A stretch of 64,000 nucleotides of DNA, from positions 65,392 through 129,391 of the forward strand of contig NZ_LT607420.1 of the NCBI RefSeq assembly GCF_900095225.1. Direction: 5' to 3'. This DNA is from Pseudomonas sp. UMAB-08. GTDB taxonomy: Bacteria > Pseudomonadota > Gammaproteobacteria > Pseudomonadales > Pseudomonadaceae. Under the pieces are notes generated by a model. That model was given only the letters and a program-made list of their open reading frames with translations, was not told the DNA's origin and made no database searches. The first letter of the stretch is position 1, and each line of letters starts with the position of its first letter. Positions 56,839 through 64,000 of this stretch are shown in pieces. The position numbers and the translations under genes are program-made.

Positions 56839-58986
56839 TCAATGCGTGAGTTGATCGCGAAGAAACCAAGAGGCGTTTTGCAGTGCGGCGACGAAGTTCC
56901 AGCCCGGGTTGACCAGGAAGGTGGTGACCTCAGAAGCCACAATGGCCGGGCCACGTATTTGCACCCCAGGATCAATGTCTGAACGATTCCATACCGGGGT
57001 GTCGAAGGCCTCCTTGTGGCCCGCGAAGTAGCATTTGCGAGTGGAGGAAGGTGCAGGGGGTTTTTTGCGTTGCTCTACAGGCACGGGCTTGATGTTGCCG
57101 AATTGCACGGTTTCATGGTGTACAAACGCGGCCACGCGAATAGTGTTGATGCGTATGCCGGCTTCCGGGGCCTGTGATCCTTCCCCGAAACGGCTGCCAT
57201 AGTCGCTGGCAAACTGTTCTATCAACGCCAGGATATCGGCGGGGCCATGGACGGTGTGCTGAGGAATGACCGCCGTTGTCTGGACTAGCTGGTTGCCGTA
57301 GCGCATGTCCAGTTCCAGGTTATGACGGATGTCCTGGCGGGCAATGCCTTGGCGCAGCAGGTCCTGAGTGCCTCTCTCTTTGAGTTCGGACACGATATCG
57401 TTGAAGCGGTCGTAGTCGTTGAACAGGTGACGGGAATTGGAGTCGTACAGCACCATGTACAGCGATTTTTCGTGGATGTGCAGTTGGTGAATATTGCCCG
57501 CGCCCACGGCCGAGAACACCGAACTGAAAGGCGGCGCGAGAATTTTGTCGATGTTAAGGTTCTGCGCGATGCTGCAGCAGTGCAGCGGCCCGTTGCCCCC
57601 ATAGGCCAACATGGTGAAATCTTTCGGGTCGTAACCTCGGGCGCGTAACTCGGTGAATAGACCGTTGGCCATGTTGTCATCCACTTTCTCGCGGATGAGC
57701 AACGCTGCCTCGATCACTTCGCACTCCAACTCTTCACAGATGGCGTCTTCGATCGCGGTGACGGCGCGGCGCGTATTCAGGGGGATGGAGCCTCCTGCAT
57801 AGTTCTCTGCGTTGAGGTAGCCCAGCACCAAGTCGGCATCGGTCACCGTGGGCTTCAAGCCGCCACGATCGTAACAGGCAGGGCCTGGGTCTGAACCGGC
57901 TGACTCGGGCCCGCATTTGACCGTGTTGTACATGCGGTCATAGCTGGCCACTGAACCGCCGCCCGCCCCGAGCGTCACCAGGTGCACCATCGGCACGGAC
58001 ACCATCCAGCGGTCGATGACCGGGTTGAAGTCATAGTGTTTGACGCCGCCTTCTACCACGATGCCGATGTCATAGCTGGTGCCTCCCATGTCGGTGGCGA
58101 CAACGTTTCCGAGATCGGCCTGCATGGCCAGATGCTCGGAGGCAGCGATGCCCGATACAGGGCCGGAGTGAATGGTTTGCAGTGCATCGGTGGAGTTGAG
58201 CTGGGCCATGCCGCCTGAGTTATGAATAACCAGCATTGGCTGTTCGTAATGGTGTGTGCGCAGATTCTGTTCCAGCGTCGACAGCGCGTGGTACATGGTG
58301 GAGTGAAGATACCCGTCGATGACCGCCGATGCAGAACGTACATATTCGCCCTTACGGCCCGATACCTGGTGCGACAGGATGATGGGAATAGCGCCCAGCA
58401 GGTGAGAGGGATATTCCTCCTGCAAGATCTCTTCGATGCGTTGCTCGTGTTCCGGGTTGACCACAGAATTGATCAGCGAGACGACAATGATCTGGGCGCC
58501 GCGATTCACCAGTTCGCGAATCTGCAAACGAACGTTGTCTTCATCAAGGGCCATGACGAGGTTGCCCTCGAAATCCAGACGCTCGCGCACGCCTCGAATC
58601 ATGCTGGGAAGCACCAGCGGGTTCGGTCGGCTGGCGTTGGGTATGTCGGTCTGGCCCAGGATATCCAGGCCTTCGCCGTACCCGCGACCACGGCTCAGAG
58701 GGACGGTTGCCTCGTAGCCACAGGTGACCAGCATGCCGATCTTGGGCCCCTTGTGCTCGATCAATGCGTTGGTGCCCAGTGTGGTCGCATAGCGAACCGA
58801 GTCCACGCTGGAGAGGACGTCGGCCAACTCCAGGTCCAATATCTTGCAGCCTTTACCCAGCGCCTGATTGAAGCCCAGTGCCAGGTTGTGATGGGTTGTC
58901 AGAGCCTTGGTTTCGATGTATTTGCCATCCCAGACCACGAAGCAATCCGTGAATGTTCCACCGATATCGACAGAAACGCGTCTCAT
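56839..58986 (-). CDS. Hydantoinase A-like ATPase subunit (acetone/acetophenone carboxylase beta-type)
   Basis: A 715-residue HyuA/oxoprolinase-family protein of the actin-like ATPase type. It starts MRRVSVDIGGTFTDCFVVW, with the first phosphate loop DIGGTFTD, and has a second nucleotide loop VATDMGGTSYDIG at about 298-310. In acetone carboxylase this type of subunit phosphorylates the ketone and bicarbonate. AAGGGA precedes the ATG. It lies between the small gamma gene and the HyuB-like gene. Confidence 0.87.
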   Translation of the reverse strand: MRRVSVDIGGTFTDCFVVWDGKYIETKALTTHHNLALGFNQALGKGCKILDLELADVLSSVDSVRYATTLGTNALIEHKGPKIGMLVTCGYEATVPLSRGRGYGEGLDILGQTDIPNASRPNPLVLPSMIRGVRERLDFEGNLVMALDEDNVRLQIRELVNRGAQIIVVSLINSVVNPEHEQRIEEILQEEYPSHLLGAIPIILSHQVSGRKGEYVRSASAVIDGYLHSTMYHALSTLEQNLRTHHYEQPMLVIHNSGGMAQLNSTDALQTIHSGPVSGIAASEHLAMQADLGNVVATDMGGTSYDIGIVVEGGVKHYDFNPVIDRWMVSVPMVHLVTLGAGGGSVASYDRMYNTVKCGPESAGSDPGPACYDRGGLKPTVTDADLVLGYLNAENYAGGSIPLNTRRAVTAIEDAICEELECEVIEAALLIREKVDDNMANGLFTELRARGYDPKDFTMLAYGGNGPLHCCSIAQNLNIDKILAPPFSSVFSAVGAGNIHQLHIHEKSLYMVLYDSNSRHLFNDYDRFNDIVSELKERGTQDLLRQGIARQDIRHNLELDMRYGNQLVQTTAVIPQHTVHGPADILALIEQFASDYGSRFGEGSQAPEAGIRINTIRVAAFVHHETVQFGNIKPVPVEQRKKPPAPSSTRKCYFAGHKEAFDTPVWNRSDIDPGVQIRGPAIVASEVTTFLVNPGWNFVAALQNASWFLRDQLTH

Positions 58987-59026
58987 ATCATTTCCCTTGT
59001 TCTTGTAGTGAGTGGAAGTGAATTGT

Positions 59027-59434
59027 TTAGTGTTTGTGGTCGTCTGAGCTGAGGGTTACAGCAGGTCCAGCTGCAACCTCGGTGACTTCGGTACGGCCCG
59101 CCCACTGCGCGCGCAAGGCCGGTAGATCAGGCTGCATGTCATGCAGGGGAGGGTGGCCAGGCGGGACGTATTCGGTTTCAACCTGGGTGCCACATTTCGG
59201 GCAGTAATACTCCAGGATGCGCACCCACTCCGGGTCCGGGCTGAAGGTGTAGCGGTATTTTTCCGGCGCGAGGATGGGCGGATGGATGTCCCTTGGATCG
59301 CGGTCATACACCAGCATGCCCTCCTTGTATCCGGTGTGAGCGGTGCCGATGATGTGGTCGCAAACACGGCATTCCCATAGCTCGGCGTCCAGGTCCAGAC
59401 GCAGGTATTCAGTCATCTGTACTTTCATGGTCAT
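59027..59434 (-). CDS. Small zinc-ribbon carboxylase subunit (acetone carboxylase gamma-type, ApcB-like)
   Basis: A 135-residue protein of about 15 kDa. Four cysteines form a likely zinc site: Cys22 and Cys25 (ECRVCDH), Cys78 and Cys81 (YYCPKCGT). DPEWVRILEYYCPKCGT and PPLHDMQPDL align with acetone carboxylase gamma. The start at 59434 overlaps the upstream HyuA stop by ATGA and has AGGAAGG just before it; a longer frame is open but less likely. A His/Asp-rich end (SSDDHKH) may also bind metal. Confidence 0.82.
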   Translation of the reverse strand: MTMKVQMTEYLRLDLDAELWECRVCDHIIGTAHTGYKEGMLVYDRDPRDIHPPILAPEKYRYTFSPDPEWVRILEYYCPKCGTQVETEYVPPGHPPLHDMQPDLPALRAQWAGRTEVTEVAAGPAVTLSSDDHKH

Positions 59435-61374
59435 GCCTTCCTGTTCAATAAGATGTCTTGGTGGTCGCTGATGGCAAACGTCCAACCGTCGAGCACCTTG
59501 CAGGTGAAGAAGTCCTCTTCGAGAATCGCCGGCCCCTGGGCATAATCGCCAGCCTTCAAATCCGCCAGTCGATAAACCGGGACATCGATACGGCCTTGGT
59601 CGCGCGTGAGTACATGGCGGGTAACGCTGCTTGTGGCGGCGTTGAGCGGCGTGAACTGAGCGGCTTGATGAGCGTCCTTACGCAGGCGCTTGATCGCCGT
59701 GACTTCCAGTTCGGCGCTGTGTGCGCCCTCGAATGCAAGGCGTACGTTCGACGTCTTGTCCAAGGGATGAACGAGTTCTTTGCCCTTGGCATCGGTGACG
59801 AACAGGCGTGATTCGATGTCGTAATCGCCCGGTTGAAAGCCTTCGGCAAACATGTCACGCCCGGCTTTGATACTGAGCTCTGCCAGTGCGGCATCGACAC
59901 CCGCCTGGGTGCGTTGATCGGCGTCCAGCACAGCGCTGTAGCGGTGCGATATATCGCAAGTGCCAATGCCAAAAGCACTGAACACCGCCGCCATGCAGGG
60001 AACCGCGACACGACTGATTCCCGCTTTTTCAGCCACACCGCAGGCATTCAGTGGGCCTGCGCCGCCAAAAGCCAGCAGCACCGTCTCGTTACTGACCTGT
60101 GTAACGCGGAGGACTTCCTGAGCGATTTTGGTTTCATACGCGGTTTCCATCGCGCTCAGTGCGTCATCGGGTTCCAGCCCCAAGGGGGTCGCGATATGGA
60201 TGGCGATGGCGGTTGCCGCGCGGTCCAGATCCAGCTGCATGCCGCCACCAAAATAGGATTTTGGATCGAACAAACCGGAGAGCAGGCTGGCATCGGTAAT
60301 CGTCGCTTGCGTGCCGCCACGACCAAAGGCGGCCGGTCCGGGCACGGCGCCGACGCTGTCCGGGCCGATCACGATTTTCTTGTCGACCACCTTGAACACT
60401 GAACTGCCACCAGCCCCGGCGCTGGTGATTTCACTGAGGGGGAATGAAACGCTGATACCTTCGACACGACCGCGTCGCACTTCAGCCACGTTGCCGTTGA
60501 TGCACTGGCCGATGTCCGTCGTCGTGCCACCGACATCAATCGCGACAACGTCGCTCATCCCATAGCGCTTGGCAAAAGACTTCATCCCCTCCATACCACC
60601 GCGCGGACCGGAGCTGTAGGTCTTCACTGCCACCGTCTTGGCGACGCGAGACGCATCGCCGTCGTTGCGAAAAATCAACAACGGGTTTTTGGTGTTGAAG
60701 GCACGCAAGCGGTTTTCTGCATTGAACAGAAACTGCTCCATTGCCGGATGAAGAAAGGAGTTGATCAGGGCGGTCCAGGTGCGGCGTACCGGGTCCGCAT
60801 CCATACTCAGGTCGCTGCCATACAACGTAGGGACGGCCCCCAGCAGATGACGAGGGTATTTACGGAGTACTACTTTGCGGAAAATATTTTCCAGCGCTTC
60901 GAAGTTTTTATCCGCAAAACTGACGACGATGCGATTGGCACCCGCCGCGGTCAGCGCATTGATGGATTTTACAATCTCCATCTCGGCCTGTTCGACGCCC
61001 AGGGAGTCGGTGTCCAGCAAACTGACGCGTACCCCGACCAAGGCGTCATATAAGTCGGCGTCATGCTGCCTTAGTTGGTCTGAAAGTTCACGGTTGTTAA
61101 GGCTGGTAATCAACCCGAGCTTGGGGCCTTTTCGTTCACATATTGCGTTAGTGCCTTGCGTTGTCGAGTAGCGGATCAGGTCAACTTCCTCAAGTAACCG
61201 CTGCACATCGGGTTCGCCATAGAGCACGCCGGACGCTTTTTTCAACCCTTCAAAAAAGCAATTGCTTAAATCATAGGGCGTGGTGAGTACCTTGGTTTTC
61301 TTGACGTCGTTATCGGTGAGTATGCAGATATCGGTGAGCGTTCCACCGTTATCAATATTGATTTGTAGTGTCAC
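59431..61374 (-). CDS. Second hydantoinase A-like ATPase subunit (ApcA-like)
   Basis: A 647-residue (about 70 kDa) HyuA-family protein, clearly different from the 715-residue one. It starts MTLQINIDNGGTLTDICIL, so the usual DIGGTFTD loop is changed to DNGGTLTD. The second loop is intact (VVAIDVGGTTTDIG). Three-subunit acetone carboxylase has one HyuA protein; two different ones are a feature of acetophenone carboxylase. The start is GTG at 61374 with AAGGA about nine bases upstream. It is the first gene of the operon, behind the sigma-54 promoter. Confidence 0.82.
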   Translation of the reverse strand: MTLQINIDNGGTLTDICILTDNDVKKTKVLTTPYDLSNCFFEGLKKASGVLYGEPDVQRLLEEVDLIRYSTTQGTNAICERKGPKLGLITSLNNRELSDQLRQHDADLYDALVGVRVSLLDTDSLGVEQAEMEIVKSINALTAAGANRIVVSFADKNFEALENIFRKVVLRKYPRHLLGAVPTLYGSDLSMDADPVRRTWTALINSFLHPAMEQFLFNAENRLRAFNTKNPLLIFRNDGDASRVAKTVAVKTYSSGPRGGMEGMKSFAKRYGMSDVVAIDVGGTTTDIGQCINGNVAEVRRGRVEGISVSFPLSEITSAGAGGSSVFKVVDKKIVIGPDSVGAVPGPAAFGRGGTQATITDASLLSGLFDPKSYFGGGMQLDLDRAATAIAIHIATPLGLEPDDALSAMETAYETKIAQEVLRVTQVSNETVLLAFGGAGPLNACGVAEKAGISRVAVPCMAAVFSAFGIGTCDISHRYSAVLDADQRTQAGVDAALAELSIKAGRDMFAEGFQPGDYDIESRLFVTDAKGKELVHPLDKTSNVRLAFEGAHSAELEVTAIKRLRKDAHQAAQFTPLNAATSSVTRHVLTRDQGRIDVPVYRLADLKAGDYAQGPAILEEDFFTCKVLDGWTFAISDHQDILLNRKA

Positions 61375-61515
61375 GGGTCTATGTCCTTTTGTTTGTTATC
61401 AGTTGACCAGTGTTTGAACAACACAGTCTTCCGTATTGCCGTAACCGGCTTAGGCTCTTGAGCGTGTGACGCATCACTGTGTACGGCAGATTGTTAGGGC
61501 TGCCGAATAAGAAAT

Positions 61516-61531
61516 AGCAAGCGGCATGCCA
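61516..61531 (-). promoter_or_regulatory. Sigma-54 (RpoN) type promoter of the carboxylase operon
   Basis: On the minus strand TGGCATG-CCGC-TTGCT fits TGGCACG-N4-TTGCW with one mismatch. The predicted start is near 61504, giving a leader of about 130 bases before the GTG at 61374. A divergent sigma-54 activator supports it. Confidence 0.8.
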
Positions 61532-61547
61532 GTAAATTTATTATTTA

Positions 61548-61560
61548 TAACTGTTTGATT
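61548..61560 (-). promoter_or_regulatory. IHF binding site
   Basis: AATCAAACAGTTA on the minus strand matches the IHF consensus WATCAA-N4-TTR at all fixed positions. It lies 17 bases upstream of the -24 element, the usual place for DNA bending between activator and sigma-54 promoter. Confidence 0.65.
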
Positions 61561-61890
61561 TTTAAGTGATTAAATTATAAGTCCGATGTGTGTCGGGTTG
61601 TTTTATGCGTCGGGCGTTTGATTCTCGGACGGATGAGTGGATGACTTTCGTTCGGTCCCAATTCGTATAAACAGGGATGTCCTTGAGCCATGTTCAATAC
61701 GTTCAGCCCAACGCCATTCGTCCTCTTCGTCTTTGGAGGGTGGTCGGGCGCCCAGGTGAAGAGGTACAGTCAGGACAAACTGCAATGTAGGGACATGGCC
61801 TAAAAGTGGCGTTCGCCGTTATATAGAGCGCTGAGCCCTTCGCTGTGCTGCCAGGCGGGCACATACATAATAAGAAAAGAGGATGTGTTG

Positions 61891-63873
61891 ATGAATGCTT
61901 CGCACCTGGATTTCGTCTATCCACGACCAGAACACGACGGTCAGATACTGGCTGCGTGGGAGGGCGTCCTCAGCGGCGTCGAAACACCTGCTTCGGTATT
62001 GCGCTATCCGGTGGGGGACTCGTGGAGGCGCTGCCTGGACAAACGCGTCAACCCAACGCTTCGACATGCGCCGGAACCGGTAACCCAGGCTCAGCTCGCG
62101 GCGATCCGTGGGGGGCAGGCACGCCTTCTGGACGTCAGCGCAATAGCGATGGCGATGGCCAACCAGTTTCTTGCGCAGACGGGCACCGTCATCGTTTTAG
62201 CCGACAGCAGCGGCATGATTATCGAGACGGGCGGTGACCCCTATACGCTCAGGAGCGCCGAGCACATTCATCTGCTCCCTGGCAGCCCTTGGGGCGAAGA
62301 CGTTTGCGGGACCAATGCGATTGGCACTGCACTGTTGCTGGAAGGCCCCATACAGGTTCACGCGGCAGAGCATTTCTGCGAAGGCATCAAGCAGTGGACC
62401 TGTTCGGCGACCGTCATCCGTGACCCTTCTGATGGTCAGATTCTGGGTGTTCTGAACGTTTCGGGAGAGTCGAAGACTTACAACCGCCACACGCTTGCCC
62501 TGGCGGTGACCACGGCTGACCGGATCGAGTCCGCATTAGCCAAGCAATACGCCGCCAATCGCTACCGGCTATTGGACGCCTCTGTCGATCTGTGGAGAGA
62601 AGCGGGTGAGGGGATCATGCTGTTCGATGCCAATGGTTTACTGATCAAGGCCAATGCTCAGGCTTATGGTGCGCTGACGGCCCGAGGCATCGATTTCAAC
62701 GTCGCCAATAACTGCCGTCTACCGTCATTGTGCCTGGACGACTACGGACGTTTAATGGGCGTTTTACCACAGTGGTTATCTGCCGATTGGCTGCAGTCAA
62801 TCAGCGCGCAAGGTGTGCGTTTAGGCACGTTGATACGCGTGCCGAGTAGAGCACTGGTCCGACCGTCTATCACCCCATTGGCTCGCAACGAAGACTGTGA
62901 AAAGCGCAGAGGGTTCGACAGCATCATCGGAGAGAGCCCGGCGCTTGTCGAGTCTCTGCGAAAAGCCAGACAACTGGCCAACTCTCACGTATCGGTCCTT
63001 TTGCACGGGGAAACCGGGGTTGGCAAGGAAGCTTTTGCGCAGGGTATTCACTATTCAGGTGTTGGCAAAAACGGGCCGTTTGTCTCCATTAACTGTGGGA
63101 GTCTTTCCAAGGACCTGCTCTCCAGCGAATTGTTCGGTTATGCGGACGGGGCGTTCACCGGGGCCCGCCGTGGAGGCATGAAAGGCAAGATTGAAGCCGC
63201 AGACGGGGGCACATTGTTTCTGGATGAAATCGGCGAAATGCCCCTGGAGTTGCAAAGTTACCTTCTTCGGGTGCTGGAAGAGGGGGAGATATACCGGCTG
63301 GGCGAGACAGAACCACGCAAAGTAAACTTTAGGCTGGTCGCGGCAACCCACCGTGATTTGCGCGAAGATGTGGCCAATCAACGGTTTCGGAGTGACTTGT
63401 TTTATCGGATCGCGGTGACCAGCGTAACGATTCCTCCACTGCGCGAGCGTAAGCAAGATATTCCTCGGTTGGTTGAACATTTGCTGATAAGCCGAGCCCA
63501 TCGACACGGTGTTCAAGTTCCACACATGGACGACGACCTGCTGGGGCATCTAATGGCCTATGCGTGGCCGGGTAACGTCCGGGAACTGCGCAATGTGGTA
63601 GAGGGTATGTTACTGATGGGGGGCACAGTATTGAGACTTTCTGACCTGCCTTCCTATGTGCGGAAAACGGCTGTTCAGCAGAGCGAAAGTCTCATTGGCA
63701 GCCTGAAGGAAACAGAGTGCCAGGTCATTTCCAAAACGATAGAGCGGTGTCGAGGTAACCTGACGCAGGTGGCGAAGGAACTTGGCATCGCAAAAAGCAC
63801 CCTTTACCTGCGTATAAAGCGTTATGGAATCAACCGTGAAGCGGGAGAGGCGGGGTCATCAACTTCAGGCTGA
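61891..63873 (+). CDS. Sigma-54-dependent activator, AcoR/AcxR type
   Basis: A 660-residue enhancer-binding protein. Residues about 60-225 form a GAF-type sensor like that of AcoR (SWRRCLDKRVNPT, LLPGSPWGEDVCGTNAIGTAL, HFCEGIKQWTCSATVIRDP). A PAS-like part follows, then an AAA+ domain from about 345 with Walker A GETGVGKE (about 373), GAFTGA (about 420) and Walker B GGTLFLDEIGEM. A Fis-type helix-turn-helix is at about 615-645 (NLTQVAKELGIAKSTLYLRIKRYGI). The ATG at 61891 has AGAGGA seven bases upstream. The full GAFTGA motif means it can contact sigma-54. It is divergent from the carboxylase operon and probably switches it on in response to the ketone or a derivative. Confidence 0.92.
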   Translation: MNASHLDFVYPRPEHDGQILAAWEGVLSGVETPASVLRYPVGDSWRRCLDKRVNPTLRHAPEPVTQAQLAAIRGGQARLLDVSAIAMAMANQFLAQTGTVIVLADSSGMIIETGGDPYTLRSAEHIHLLPGSPWGEDVCGTNAIGTALLLEGPIQVHAAEHFCEGIKQWTCSATVIRDPSDGQILGVLNVSGESKTYNRHTLALAVTTADRIESALAKQYAANRYRLLDASVDLWREAGEGIMLFDANGLLIKANAQAYGALTARGIDFNVANNCRLPSLCLDDYGRLMGVLPQWLSADWLQSISAQGVRLGTLIRVPSRALVRPSITPLARNEDCEKRRGFDSIIGESPALVESLRKARQLANSHVSVLLHGETGVGKEAFAQGIHYSGVGKNGPFVSINCGSLSKDLLSSELFGYADGAFTGARRGGMKGKIEAADGGTLFLDEIGEMPLELQSYLLRVLEEGEIYRLGETEPRKVNFRLVAATHRDLREDVANQRFRSDLFYRIAVTSVTIPPLRERKQDIPRLVEHLLISRAHRHGVQVPHMDDDLLGHLMAYAWPGNVRELRNVVEGMLLMGGTVLRLSDLPSYVRKTAVQQSESLIGSLKETECQVISKTIERCRGNLTQVAKELGIAKSTLYLRIKRYGINREAGEAGSSTSG

Positions 63874-63919
63874 AGTCGGTGCGAATCGCGCCTCGAGGAA
63901 CTGCACTTCCAGGACGCGT

Positions 63920-64000
63920 TCAGGCTACTGGCTGGCTGACGGTGATCATGTCGGTCTCGACTCGGTCATCTTGAAGATGGCCTGCGCATTGCTGCTGTCG
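63920..64000 (-). CDS. Possible C-terminal end of a minus-strand gene (partial)
   Basis: The last 81 bases are open on the minus strand and end with TGA at 63920-63922, giving a tail QDDRVETDMITVSQPVA. It would be convergent with the regulator gene. Twenty-six codons are too few to name or prove. Confidence 0.3.
   Translation of the reverse strand, partial: RQQQCAGHLQDDRVETDMITVSQPVA

Larger units (their letters stand above)
61375..61890. other. Divergent control region of the carboxylase operon and its regulator
   Basis: 516 bases with no gene that I can support. It contains the sigma-54 promoter of the operon (61516-61531), a perfect IHF site (61548-61560), a very AT-rich stretch (61532-61582) and presumably the regulator's activator sites, which I could not identify. 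Confidence 0.7.

Overview
The window looks like chromosome of a fluorescent-group Pseudomonas (Gammaproteobacteria). The gene order serB / PilZ-like / psd / rhodanese / HDOD / motAB / rsgA / orn, then queG / nnr / tsaE / amiB / mutL / miaA / hfq / hflX / hflK / hflC / hisZ / purA, then tRNA-Leu / rnr / rlmB / rpsF / rpsR / rplI / dnaB is the conserved Pseudomonas arrangement. Protein details such as the CQTHHR rhodanese loop, the azurin copper ligands and a REP-type palindrome agree. No CRISPR array, insertion sequence, prophage or rRNA gene was seen.

Layout. 1-10140: end of serB, a PilZ-like protein, phospholipid synthesis (psd), sulfur transfer, an HDOD regulator, the flagellar stator motAB behind a FliA-type promoter, ribosome assembly GTPase rsgA, oligoribonuclease and a TRIC-type membrane protein. 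10155-24208: a housekeeping run covering tRNA modification (queG, tsaE, miaA), NAD(P)HX repair, cell-wall amidase, mismatch repair, Hfq and the HflX/HflKC proteins, then hisZ and purA. 24294-26305: a chemoreceptor with a sigma-54-type promoter. 26432-33993: tRNA-Leu(CAG), RNase R, the 23S rRNA methyltransferase RlmB, ribosomal proteins S6, S18 and L9, and the replicative helicase DnaB. 34029-37804: an exported alginate-lyase-family protein and the YgiQ-type radical SAM protein.

From 37883 the content becomes accessory. A 1553-residue toxin-like protein, visibly richer in A and T than its neighbours, ends in a putative nucleic-acid deaminase domain and has no neighbouring immunity gene. Beside it is a three-gene operon (transglutaminase-DUF2126, circularly permuted ATP-grasp/alpha-E, transglutaminase) with a sigma-54 promoter and an NtrC-like site, so it is probably a nitrogen-controlled peptide or amide pathway. 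Next come a small charged protein, a LOG-family phosphoribohydrolase, azurin and an unknown membrane-anchored protein.

The right end (52255-63873) is the most striking part. Five overlapping or closely spaced minus-strand genes encode two HyuA-like ATPases, one HyuB-like protein, a four-cysteine zinc-ribbon gamma subunit and a 290-residue accessory protein. This is the subunit set of acetophenone carboxylase rather than of three-subunit acetone carboxylase. A CxCC-type metallochaperone GTPase follows, and an AcoR-type sigma-54 activator is divergent. A near-consensus -24/-12 promoter and a full IHF match lie in the shared intergenic region. I read it as an inducible, biotin-independent ketone carboxylase of unknown substrate.
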